From RUG100 sp034927505 (GTDB lineage Bacteria > Bacillota > Clostridia > Peptostreptococcales > Anaerovoracaceae), in the NCBI GenBank assembly GCA_034927505.1, contig JAYFPY010000024.1, positions 1 to 64,000 of the forward strand: DNA of 64,000 nt, read 5' to 3'. Position 1 is the first letter of the stretch; the number at the start of each line of letters is the position of its first letter. The notes below the pieces were generated by a model. The model made no database searches, was not told the DNA's origin, and was given only the letters and a program-made list of their open reading frames with translations. This document shows, piece after piece, positions 45,183 to 53,134 of the stretch. The translations under genes were made by a program, and so were the position numbers.

Positions 45183-46555
45183 GTAACATGTCGATAAAAA
45201 ACAAAGTGACCGTATATTATGCGGCGGTGCTCATAGCTGTTGCTGTGGCGCTGGTCGTGATCTTCTTTGCTGTTATGGATTACCAGACTACATCGACTGC
45301 CAAGTCGGGCGTGATCAAAACTGTTCAGCATTCTTTTGACGAGATCGATCATGAACACGGGGAACTTGAGATCGATGATGATTTTGAACTGTACAAAAAA
45401 GGCGTTGCTCTTTCTGTATATTCAAAGGACGAGACTCTTCTCAGAGGATCGGTGCCCGACACTTTTCCAAAGGATACGGCATTGGAGAACGGCATCTGCC
45501 GCGAGATAACCGCCGGCAGCGAAAAATACATGGTGTATGATCTTTATACTGAATACGGGACCGACGAAGGCATCTGGGTCAGAGGAGTATACAACATGGA
45601 TACCGCTGTGGCGGCGAACAGGTCAATTATGATATTGATGCTGATAATACTGCCTGTAGTGCTGCTGCTGGCAATACTGCTGGGACGATATATAACAAAG
45701 AGGTCTTTCAGACCGATAGCTCACATCACTGCGGCGGCAGAAGATATAAGCGGAGGAGGAGATTTTTCGAAACGGCTGCCTCTGGGGAACAGCAAAGATG
45801 AGCTGTACTATCTGACGGTCACACTGAACCGGATGATGGATAGGCTGGAGTCGGCTTTTGATTCGGAAAAGCAGTTTTCTTCAGATGTATCTCACGAGCT
45901 GAAGACGCCGGTGTCGGTAGTTCTTGCAGAGTGCGAATATGTTCTTGAAGAAAACCGATCGGCCGAAGTGTACAGAGATTCTCTTGTCAGCATAAAACAG
46001 CAGTGCGGGAGGACCATGTCGCTGATCCAGCAGCTTCTCCAGCTGAGCCGCACTATGGACAAAGGATCTGCGCTGGAAAAGGAACGCTTCGATCTTTCAT
46101 CGCTCTGCCGCAATGTGATCAGTGAACTGTCATATATCGCCGGAGACGACCATGTGAAACTGGAAGAAGAGATAGAAGACGATATCATATATGAAGGGGA
46201 TCAGACGATGATGACCCGCCTCCTGATCAATCTCATTACCAACGGTATAAAATACAGAAGGGAAGATGCTGCGGGAGGATCTGCCGTAAAACTTTCGCTT
46301 AAAAAAAATAATGCCGACGGCACAGTCAGCATCACAGTTGAGGATAACGGTATAGGAATATCGGACAAAGATATGCCGGACATTTTCAATCGGTTCTATA
46401 AAGCAGATAAGTCACGCAGTGCTGATGGAAACAGCTTTGGGCTGGGACTGGCCATGGCCCGATGGATAGCAGAGGCCCATGGAGGCATCATCGCTGCTGA
46501 GAGCAGCCCGGGCAAGGGCAGCCGGTTCACTGTAACGAATCTTCGACCTGTTTGA
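45179..46555 (+). CDS. Sensor histidine kinase (two-component partner)
   Basis: A 458-residue membrane kinase: helix 1 about 13-33, an extracellular sensor of about 115 residues with many acidic positions (HEHGELEIDDDFE), helix 2 about 152-172, a HAMP linker, the HisKA box VSHELKTPVS (about 238-247), and HATPase motifs N (LLINLITNGIKY), G1 (VEDNGIGIS), F and G2 (GLGLAMARWIAE). Together with the overlapping regulator it forms one operon. The acidic sensor may bind cations or cationic peptides. Its 3' end overlaps the convergent Rrf2 gene by 29 bp. Confidence 0.92.
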   Translation: MSNMSIKNKVTVYYAAVLIAVAVALVVIFFAVMDYQTTSTAKSGVIKTVQHSFDEIDHEHGELEIDDDFELYKKGVALSVYSKDETLLRGSVPDTFPKDTALENGICREITAGSEKYMVYDLYTEYGTDEGIWVRGVYNMDTAVAANRSIMILMLIILPVVLLLAILLGRYITKRSFRPIAHITAAAEDISGGGDFSKRLPLGNSKDELYYLTVTLNRMMDRLESAFDSEKQFSSDVSHELKTPVSVVLAECEYVLEENRSAEVYRDSLVSIKQQCGRTMSLIQQLLQLSRTMDKGSALEKERFDLSSLCRNVISELSYIAGDDHVKLEEEIEDDIIYEGDQTMMTRLLINLITNGIKYRREDAAGGSAVKLSLKKNNADGTVSITVEDNGIGISDKDMPDIFNRFYKADKSRSADGNSFGLGLAMARWIAEAHGGIIAAESSPGKGSRFTVTNLRPV

Positions 46556-46934
46556 TCGATATGGTCTTTAGATAGGACAGACAGTTCTCGTTGAGATGGC
46601 CGTATATTTTATCCATGGCGTCTGCCATTCCGGAGGCGACCATGCAGTCCATGTCGTGGTCTCCCGATCGCCAGGAAACTTCGATGGGGTCGGCGTCGAT
46701 GGCTTCGATGACGCGGTCCAGGGTGACTTTTTTCGGGTCCAGTTCAAACTTGTATCCGCCTTTTTTCCCTTCTCTTGTTGCAATGAGTTTGGCTTTTTTC
46801 AATTTGGCCATGATCTTTCTTACTCGTGCAGGATTGGTACATATGTTTTTAGACAGTTCTTCGCTGGATACGCTTTCTCCCGTATGACTCAAAAAAACCA
46901 GAGCGTGTACTGCGATATTAAATTCTCCCGTCAT
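46527..46934 (-). CDS. Rrf2-family transcriptional regulator (paralogue)
   Basis: A 135-residue Rrf2 repressor sharing with the one at 35303-35743 the helix-turn-helix SSEELSKNICTNPARVRKIMAKL (about 23-45) and the C-terminal GDHDMDCMVASGMADAMDKIYGHLNENC pattern. It is the last gene of the CXXC-peptide/ferredoxin operon, overlapping the previous gene by 17 bp, so it probably represses its own operon and perhaps shares operators with its paralogue. Its 3' end overlaps the histidine kinase gene tail to tail. Confidence 0.88.
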   Translation of the reverse strand: MTGEFNIAVHALVFLSHTGESVSSEELSKNICTNPARVRKIMAKLKKAKLIATREGKKGGYKFELDPKKVTLDRVIEAIDADPIEVSWRSGDHDMDCMVASGMADAMDKIYGHLNENCLSYLKTISIKQVEDSLQ

Positions 46935-47790
46935 TTGTTTTCACCTTACTTTTTGATCTGCAGACAGATATATTTGTTATAGCTCCCTGCGGGCATGCTT
47001 TCTTGCAGTCGCCGCAGCGGATACATTCAAAGCTGTTTGGCTTTTCATAGACTTTGATGTCCAGTTTGCATGTGTTTTCACAGATGCCGCATCGAATGCA
47101 TTTATCGATGTCGACAGTGAACCTGTACAGTGCAGCCGGATTGAAGAAACCGTATACGGCGCCCAGCGGACAGAGGTATCTGCAGAACGGACGGTAGATC
47201 ATCAGCGAAAGGACAATGATCACAGCAAGTATGAACAGTTTCCATACATACAGCCAACCCAGTGCGGCTCTTAGACCTTTGTTCAGAAGGATCAGCGGGA
47301 TGCCGGCTTCCAGGGTGCCCTGGGGGCATATGTATTCACAGAACCATGGTTTTCCCTGTCCGATAAAATCCGTGATGAACATAGGCAGCAGGATCACGAA
47401 AAGGGCCAGAATGACGTATTTTGTTTTTCGCAGCCATTTGTCGCCGGGGACTCTTTTGATTTTCTTCACAAAAGGTATTTTGTAAAGGAGATCCTGGACC
47501 AGGCCGAAGGGGCACAGCCATCCGCAGACAAGTCTGCCGAAGAAAGCTCCGATGATCATGAGGAATCCAAAGACATAAAAAGCCATTTTGTATTCAGCGC
47601 TTCCCAGTGTGGCCTGGAGCGCGCCGATGGGGCATGAACCAAGAGCGCCGGGGCATGAATAGCAGTTCAGCCCGGGGACGCATACGGACTTTGACGGTCC
47701 GGTAAAGATCCTGCCTTCGGCAAATCCTTTTATATATCCGTTTGACAGTGCGGCTGCACACAGCTGCACCATTAGTCTGATCTTACCCAA
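46918..47790 (-). CDS. Membrane-bound polyferredoxin (NapH/NosR-like 4Fe-4S protein)
   Basis: A 290-residue membrane protein with about five to six helices, CxxxCP motifs at the membrane faces (CGWLCPFGLVQD, about 89-100; CRYLCPLGAVYGF, about 204-216; CEYICPQG) and a C-terminal cytoplasmic double ferredoxin (CIRCGICENTC, about 234; CIRCGDCKKACPQG, about 257). It passes electrons across or along the membrane to a periplasmic-side partner, perhaps for thiol/disulfide or FMN-type reduction. The start is a TTG overlapping the CXXC peptide gene by 8 bp, with GGAG within that gene. Confidence 0.85.
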   Translation of the reverse strand: MGKIRLMVQLCAAALSNGYIKGFAEGRIFTGPSKSVCVPGLNCYSCPGALGSCPIGALQATLGSAEYKMAFYVFGFLMIIGAFFGRLVCGWLCPFGLVQDLLYKIPFVKKIKRVPGDKWLRKTKYVILALFVILLPMFITDFIGQGKPWFCEYICPQGTLEAGIPLILLNKGLRAALGWLYVWKLFILAVIIVLSLMIYRPFCRYLCPLGAVYGFFNPAALYRFTVDIDKCIRCGICENTCKLDIKVYEKPNSFECIRCGDCKKACPQGAITNISVCRSKSKVKTNDGRI

Positions 47791-47923
47791 TTCCGATACA
47801 CTCCAGACATATATGTACAGCTTTAGTGAAAACAGTTTCCGCTTCGCCCCGGCTGATCCCGATGACGAGGAAAGCTGCTCCCAGTGTCAGAAGCAGTATG
47901 GCAGGCAGCTTTGAATTTTTCAT
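47783..47923 (-). CDS. CD1871A-family CXXC mini-protein
   Basis: A 46-residue peptide (MKNSKLPAILLLTLGAAF at the start, ending ICLECIGIG): one membrane helix and a terminal C-x-x-C, exactly the layout of the CD1871A-type family. In Clostridia it is typically encoded next to the 4Fe-4S membrane protein, as here. It may be a thiol redox carrier for that protein. The ATG at 47923 follows AAAGGG; a longer upstream frame is spurious, as it runs through the promoter. Confidence 0.85.
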   Translation of the reverse strand: MKNSKLPAILLLTLGAAFLVIGISRGEAETVFTKAVHICLECIGIG

Positions 47924-47934
47924 AGGAGCGCCCT

Positions 47935-47994
47935 TTCTGTAACTAAAAGTAATACAGTTTATGCTAGAATACACTAAAAATAGAGATATGTCAA
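47935..47994 (-). promoter_or_regulatory. Promoter and Rrf2-type operator of the CXXC/ferredoxin operon
   Basis: On the - strand, TTGACA (47989-47994), 17 bp, TATTCT (47966-47971). Downstream, around the start point, AACTGTAT-N9-TTACAGAA (47935-47959) has the same arm/9-bp/arm design as the operators at 32401 and 35239. Confidence 0.65.
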
Positions 47995-48064
47995 TTATCC
48001 TTGTTTTGTTACTTTTTAATACGAATGTGATAAAATAATAACGGATAGCAGGGAGGTGCCGCAT

Positions 48065-50062
48065 ATGGATTTTGAAAAACATCTTAAGATGCTCAAAAGG
48101 GAATGGGAACGATTCATCAAAGAGGATACTTACGATGAAAGTGTGGTAAGAACCGAGATAGCCGAATCATGGAAGCGCTGCAAATTAGCAGGAGTAGATC
48201 CCTACGGAGGTGTCTGCAGGAAAGTCCTCAAAGGAAAAGAACTCGATGAACTTCTTGAAGAAAACAGGGAACTGATCGACATCGCAAGGCCGATACTGCG
48301 CAGTCTTTATATGTTTCTGAAAGGCTCCGGATATTATGTGATGCTGGCAAATGAAGAAGTCTATCTCCTTGAATTTTTTGGAGATCCCACTATGGAAAAA
48401 GAAGCCGAAGGCATGAATTTCATGCGGGGCGCATGCTGGAAAGAAGAATATGTAGGTACTACGGTACTCGGTATAATCCCATATTACCGTGCACCTATAC
48501 AAATGGCAGGAGCTGAACATTACTGCACGAGAAGCCAGGGGTTCACATGTGCATCTGCTCCTATTTTCAATGAGAAAAAAGAACTGCTGGGATTGGTCAG
48601 CATATCGGGACCGGTGGCAGACATGCATAAACATACGCTGGGTCTGGTGGTCGCTGCGGTGGAAGCTATACAGAATTCCATGGCAGTTACACAGAAGAAC
48701 AGGATGCTGCAGGATATGAACAGGCATTTCATAAATATCTTCAAGTCGGTATCTGAAGCGATCATAGTGTATGACAAAGAGGAAAGGATACAATTTCAGA
48801 ACGATGCGGCAAAAAAGATGATAGGCGGAGATCCGGAAAACGGAATGCCTCTGGAAAAAGTCCTTGACAGCATAGGAGAAACGGATGTTTTCCATGAAAG
48901 AGAATTCCAGGATGAAGAGGCGATACTGCTCACTGCAAACGGAGAAAAGGGATGCATCGTATCCGGCATGCCAATGGCGGATGAGTCGGGAACGGTAGTT
49001 GTTATACGACCGATAGAAAAGGTGCATAAACTGGTAAGACGGTATGGAAACACACAGGCAAGGATCCATGTAGAAGATATAATAGGGAATAGCCGAGAGA
49101 TACGAACGGCGGTCGATATGGCCAGAACTGCAGCAGAAACGGACAGCAATATCCTGCTGCAGGGAGAGAGCGGCACGGGAAAAGAGATATTTGCACAGTC
49201 GATACACAATTTGTCGGACAGGCGCGATGGGCCTTTTATTGCTGTAAATTGCGGTGCGATCCCCCGCGAACTGGTCGGAAGCGAATTGTTCGGATATAGT
49301 GAAGGTGCATTTACAGGTGCTGCAAGAGGAGGAAGACCCGGCAAATTTGAAATTGCATCTAAGGGAACAATATTTTTGGATGAGATCGGAGATATGCCTT
49401 TGGAGCAGCAGGTGAACCTGCTACGCGTGCTTCAGGAACACAGAGTCCTGCGGATCGGGGGAAGTGAAGAAATACCGGTAGATGTCAGGGTGATCGCAGC
49501 AAGCAATAAATCATTGAGTGAAGAAATGAAATCAGGGAATTTCAGAGCGGATCTGTTTTACAGGATCAATGTTATTTCGATAGATATACCTCCTCTGCGG
49601 GAAAGGCAGGGAGATATAGAGATGCTTTTCCGGCATTTTATCGATACTCTGGATAACAGATCGGAACGTCACATTAAAAATATCGAGGCGAAGGTATTCG
49701 ATCGTCTGTGCAGATACAACTGGCCCGGAAATGTCAGGGAGCTTCAAAATGTTGCGGAGAGGATGATGAGTTTCAGTAAAGGGGATCGGATTTTGGAAAC
49801 AGATCTTCCTGAAGAGATCCTCTTCTATAAGGGGAAACATACAGAGCCTGGCGATCATGAAAAACAGGATCCTAGTGTGCCGGAAGGGTTTTCAATCGGA
49901 AGCATAAGAACAACGATAAAACAAAATGATGAAGAATCAGAGAAAAAGATGATATATGATGCCTTGGTGCATTGCGGCGGGAATGTATCTGAGGCTGCAG
50001 GCTGGGCAGGTATATCAAGGAGTACATTTTACAGGAAAATGAAAAAATATCATATTGAATAA
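48065..50062 (+). CDS. AcoR-like sigma-54-dependent activator
   Basis: A 665-residue enhancer-binding protein: an N-terminal helical region with IAESWKRC (about 25), a GAF-type sensor (about 70-200, LLEFFGDPTMEKEAEGMNF), a PAS domain (about 225-320), an AAA+ core with Walker A GESGTGKE (about 366-373), GAFTGA loop (about 417-422), Walker B IFLDEIGD and R-fingers, and a Fis-like helix-turn-helix (SEAAGWAGISRSTFYRKMKKY) at the end. The family controls acetoin or alcohol/aldehyde catabolism. The ATG at 48065 is preceded by GGGAGG (48051-48056). It lies directly upstream of a sigma-54 promoter driving aldehyde and alcohol dehydrogenase genes. Confidence 0.93.
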   Translation: MDFEKHLKMLKREWERFIKEDTYDESVVRTEIAESWKRCKLAGVDPYGGVCRKVLKGKELDELLEENRELIDIARPILRSLYMFLKGSGYYVMLANEEVYLLEFFGDPTMEKEAEGMNFMRGACWKEEYVGTTVLGIIPYYRAPIQMAGAEHYCTRSQGFTCASAPIFNEKKELLGLVSISGPVADMHKHTLGLVVAAVEAIQNSMAVTQKNRMLQDMNRHFINIFKSVSEAIIVYDKEERIQFQNDAAKKMIGGDPENGMPLEKVLDSIGETDVFHEREFQDEEAILLTANGEKGCIVSGMPMADESGTVVVIRPIEKVHKLVRRYGNTQARIHVEDIIGNSREIRTAVDMARTAAETDSNILLQGESGTGKEIFAQSIHNLSDRRDGPFIAVNCGAIPRELVGSELFGYSEGAFTGAARGGRPGKFEIASKGTIFLDEIGDMPLEQQVNLLRVLQEHRVLRIGGSEEIPVDVRVIAASNKSLSEEMKSGNFRADLFYRINVISIDIPPLRERQGDIEMLFRHFIDTLDNRSERHIKNIEAKVFDRLCRYNWPGNVRELQNVAERMMSFSKGDRILETDLPEEILFYKGKHTEPGDHEKQDPSVPEGFSIGSIRTTIKQNDEESEKKMIYDALVHCGGNVSEAAGWAGISRSTFYRKMKKYHIE

Positions 50063-50083
50063 TATTCCAAAACTGTGTTTTTT

Positions 50084-50141
50084 GTTTCACACGACACAGG
50101 CGTGATACGCTCATGACACACATATGGCACAAACATGAAAC
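50084..50141 (+). promoter_or_regulatory. Candidate enhancer (UAS) for the AcoR-like activator
   Basis: GTTTCA (50084-50089) and TGAAAC (50136-50141) form an inverted pair, and between them ACGACACA, ATGACACA and ATGGCACA repeat. The position, 100-160 bp before the -24/-12 promoter, is where enhancer-binding proteins act. Motif assignment is by eye only. Confidence 0.4.
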
Positions 50142-50171
50142 GGATGTTCGAAGAATAGGGCATCCTTTTTT
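50141..50171 (+). terminator. Terminator of the sigma-54 activator gene
   Basis: GGATG (50142-50146) pairs with CATCC (50161-50165) followed by T6. The stem is short but the U-run is good. Confidence 0.6.
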
Positions 50172-50242
50172 ATGAAATAAAACTGTGTAAAATCAGAACC
50201 CGGCGCTCTTTTGATTTTATTTTCTGCATTTTCTAAATGTTC

Positions 50243-50257
50243 TGGCACGGCATTTGC
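50243..50257 (+). promoter_or_regulatory. Sigma-54 (-24/-12) promoter
   Basis: TGGCACGGCATTTGC matches the consensus TGGCAC-N5-TTGC at every conserved base. The -24 GG is at 50244-50245 and the -12 GC at 50256-50257, giving a start near 50269, about 55 bp before the aldehyde dehydrogenase start. Confidence 0.93.
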
Positions 50258-50324
50258 GTTTATTATCATCAAAAGAAAAGATCACTGTATATTCGAAATA
50301 AAACACAGAAAGGTGGAACGGAAC

Positions 50325-51821
50325 ATGGAAAAGAAAAAGTATATAAGTGACAAATACCAATTATTTATCGGCGGTAAATGGATAGATGCCGAAGGTGGAA
50401 AAGTTATAGACGTATTCTGTCCGGCAGACGGGGAGAAGCTTACAACTATAGCAGACGCCGGAAAGGGTGATGTTGACAGGGCTGTTAAAGCCGCTGAAAA
50501 AGCAGCCGGAACATGGGGGAAAACTTCACCGGCTGAAAGAGCGATAATCCTGAACAAAGTTGCAGATATCATGGAAGAGAATCTGGACAGGCTTTCTATG
50601 ATAGAAACACTGGATAACGGCAAAGCTCTGAGAGAGAATCTGACTTTCGATATGACCTATTCGATAGATCATTTCAGATATTTTGCGGGGGCGATACGTG
50701 CAGAGGAAGGCAAAGCTGCAATGCTGGACAACGACAACATGAACATTATACTTCGTGAGCCGCTGGGCGTTGTAGGACAGATAGTACCGTGGAATTTCCC
50801 GATGCTGATGGCAGCATGGAAGATAGCTCCTGCACTTGCAACAGGGAATACTATCGTATTCAAACCATCTTCGGAAACATCACTAAGTGTACTGGAACTG
50901 GCAAAGATGACACAGGACATTCTTCCTGCAGGAGTACTGAACATAGTTACAGGAAGAGGAGCGGAGACCGGGCAGGCAGTGCTGGATCATCCGGACATCA
51001 AAAAGCTGGCATTTACCGGATCGACCGAGGTCGGATATGAAGTGGCGCGTGCCGTAGCAGATAAACTGATCCCGGCGACATTGGAACTGGGAGGAAAATC
51101 TCCTGATATTTTCCTTCCGGATATCAAAGAAAAATTATGGGACAAAGCACTCGAAGGGTGCGCTTCGGGCATACTGTGGAATGCCGGTCAGGTTTGCTGT
51201 GCAGGCTCAAGGGCTATAGTGCACAAAGATATTTATGACGAATTCGTGGAGGCGCTTGTTCATAAATTCGAGGCTACAAAGGTGGGCATCCCGTGGGAAG
51301 ACGGCATACAGGTAGGCACGATCATCAATGAAACTCAGGTCAAAAAGATTCTCGATTATGTTGAGATCGGAAAGAAAGAAGGCGCGCGTCTGGCGACCGG
51401 CGGATACAGACTCAAAGAAAACGGACTGGGAAAAGGATGCTTTATCGCTCCTACTATACTTGCAGATGTGGATCGCGATATGCGTGTGGCACAGGAAGAG
51501 ATCTTCGGACCTGTCCTGGTCATTATCAAAGCTGAAGATATAGATGATGCGATAGAAATCGCCAATGACAGCGACTATGGTCTTGGCGGAGCAGTATGGT
51601 CTCAGGATATAAATGCGGCCCTCCGAGTGGCAAGAGAAGTGCAGACCGGCACTATGTGGATAAACCATTATGGCGCAACGCCTGCTCATACGACTTTCGG
51701 CGGTTACAAAAAATCCGGGCTGGGAAGAGAGACACATCTTTCCATGATGGACAGCTACAGTAATATCAAGAGTATACAAATCAATTTCCCTGAGGGCGTG
51801 GCAGGAACATTCCCAGGGTGA
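50325..51821 (+). CDS. NAD(P)-dependent aldehyde dehydrogenase
   Basis: A 498-residue aldehyde dehydrogenase of normal length: N-terminal YQLFIGGKWIDAEGG, the PWNFPM block (about 153), cofactor motif GSTEVG (about 233), catalytic Glu in LELGGKSP (about 254) and nucleophile Cys in NAGQVCCAGSR (the first of the two Cys, about 288). It oxidises an aldehyde to the acid in the cytoplasm. The ATG at 50325 follows AGGTGGAACGG. First gene of the sigma-54-driven operon; the alcohol dehydrogenase gene starts 42 bp downstream. Confidence 0.93.
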   Translation: MEKKKYISDKYQLFIGGKWIDAEGGKVIDVFCPADGEKLTTIADAGKGDVDRAVKAAEKAAGTWGKTSPAERAIILNKVADIMEENLDRLSMIETLDNGKALRENLTFDMTYSIDHFRYFAGAIRAEEGKAAMLDNDNMNIILREPLGVVGQIVPWNFPMLMAAWKIAPALATGNTIVFKPSSETSLSVLELAKMTQDILPAGVLNIVTGRGAETGQAVLDHPDIKKLAFTGSTEVGYEVARAVADKLIPATLELGGKSPDIFLPDIKEKLWDKALEGCASGILWNAGQVCCAGSRAIVHKDIYDEFVEALVHKFEATKVGIPWEDGIQVGTIINETQVKKILDYVEIGKKEGARLATGGYRLKENGLGKGCFIAPTILADVDRDMRVAQEEIFGPVLVIIKAEDIDDAIEIANDSDYGLGGAVWSQDINAALRVAREVQTGTMWINHYGATPAHTTFGGYKKSGLGRETHLSMMDSYSNIKSIQINFPEGVAGTFPG

Positions 51822-51863
51822 AAGAAAAAAATAATATGGTAAATAAAACAAGGAGGTAAAAAA

Positions 51864-53042
51864 ATGGCTAAGAATAATTTTCAGTGGATGGCACCTTTCA
51901 AAGTGATCTTCAGGTCGGGTGCGGCAGAGGAAACAGGAAATCTGGTCAATGCAAAGGGACTCAAAAAGTCTCTGATAGTGACAGACAAAGGAGTAGTGGA
52001 CGCCGGTGCGATCATACCCATCGAGGAAAGTCTGAGAGCAGCGGATGTGGATTATGCAATTTTTGACGGAGTTATAGCAAACCCTATCGAAGCAACAGTA
52101 GAAGAAGGTCTAAAAGCATATCATAAAGCAAAGGCGGATAACATCATTGCAGTAGGCGGAGGCAGTGCAATGGATACCGGCAAGGCAATAGGACTGGTAA
52201 TAACAAACGGAGGCAAGGCAGCCGATTACGATGTGGTAACAGGTAAATCATGGCCGCCGAAGAACAAGATGCCGTACTTCATAGCAGTTCCTACGACGGC
52301 AGGGACCGGATCGGAAGCAACATGGTGTTCAGTGATCACGATAGTTGAAAAAGAATATAAGACGACTATAGCAGGAGAGACTGCATATGCAGATATAGCT
52401 CTTCTGGATCCTGAGCTTTCTGTCGGACTTCCTTCAGCGGTCACGGCTGCAACAGGAATGGATGCACTGACTCATGCTATTGAGTGTTATGTAGTCAGAG
52501 GAGAAAAGGCATCGCCTATGTCTGATATGACCAGTGAAAAAGCGATTCGTCTGATCGCAGGAAGTCTGCGTCAGGCAGTCGCCAACGGTACGAATATTGA
52601 AGCGAGAGGCGACATGCTGCTTGGGTCGATGCTGGCAGGTATGTCATTTACAAATGCAGGCCTTGGTCTGGTGCACTCGCTGGCGCATCAGCTGGGAGCC
52701 ATATACAACATACCGCACGGCGTTGCCAATGCAATGATACTACCATATGTAATGGAATATAATATTATTTCCGATCCGCAGAGGTTTGCAGATGTCGCAG
52801 TGATGCTGGGAGAAAACATATATGGTCTTTCGGTGACAGAAGCTGCAGAAAAAGCAGTTGAATCTGTAAAGCATCTGTCAAAGGATGTAGGCATCGGCAG
52901 GATCGCGGATACCGGTATCGACAAGAAAGCTATTCCTAAACTTGCAAAGGCTGCATACAACGATATCAATACAGGCACTAATCCAAGGATTACGCCTGAA
53001 AATCTGGAGGATATCATTAAATTGTATGAACAGGCATGGTAA
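51864..53042 (+). CDS. Iron-containing alcohol dehydrogenase
   Basis: A 392-residue group III dehydrogenase: NAD motif GGGSAMDTGKAIG (about 94-106), PTTAGTGSEAT (about 143-153), and iron ligands in DALTHAIECYV (Asp and His, about 199-209) and LVHSLAHQLGAIYNIPHG (two His, about 268-285). With the aldehyde dehydrogenase it converts an alcohol through the aldehyde to an acid, or the reverse. Start ATG after AAGGAGGT. Ends at a strong terminator; regulated through the upstream -24/-12 promoter. Confidence 0.92.
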   Translation: MAKNNFQWMAPFKVIFRSGAAEETGNLVNAKGLKKSLIVTDKGVVDAGAIIPIEESLRAADVDYAIFDGVIANPIEATVEEGLKAYHKAKADNIIAVGGGSAMDTGKAIGLVITNGGKAADYDVVTGKSWPPKNKMPYFIAVPTTAGTGSEATWCSVITIVEKEYKTTIAGETAYADIALLDPELSVGLPSAVTAATGMDALTHAIECYVVRGEKASPMSDMTSEKAIRLIAGSLRQAVANGTNIEARGDMLLGSMLAGMSFTNAGLGLVHSLAHQLGAIYNIPHGVANAMILPYVMEYNIISDPQRFADVAVMLGENIYGLSVTEAAEKAVESVKHLSKDVGIGRIADTGIDKKAIPKLAKAAYNDINTGTNPRITPENLEDIIKLYEQAW

Positions 53043-53066
53043 GACCGGCGTGTAGATAATGTTTTT

Positions 53067-53113
53067 CGGGGATCGAACTCTTGTCCTCCATGTAGAGTTC
53101 GGTCCCGTTTTTT
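53067..53113 (+). terminator. Rho-independent terminator
   Basis: CGGGGATCGAACTC pairs with GAGTTCGGTCCCG (one G-T pair), 14-nt loop, T6. Confidence 0.9.
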
Positions 53114-53134
53114 AAAAAAGAAAAGGAATGAATT

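Noticed and set aside
48185..49207. 340-codon reverse-strand frame inside the AcoR-like gene
   Set aside because: Antisense shadow; the + strand codes unmistakable GAF, PAS and AAA+ domains.
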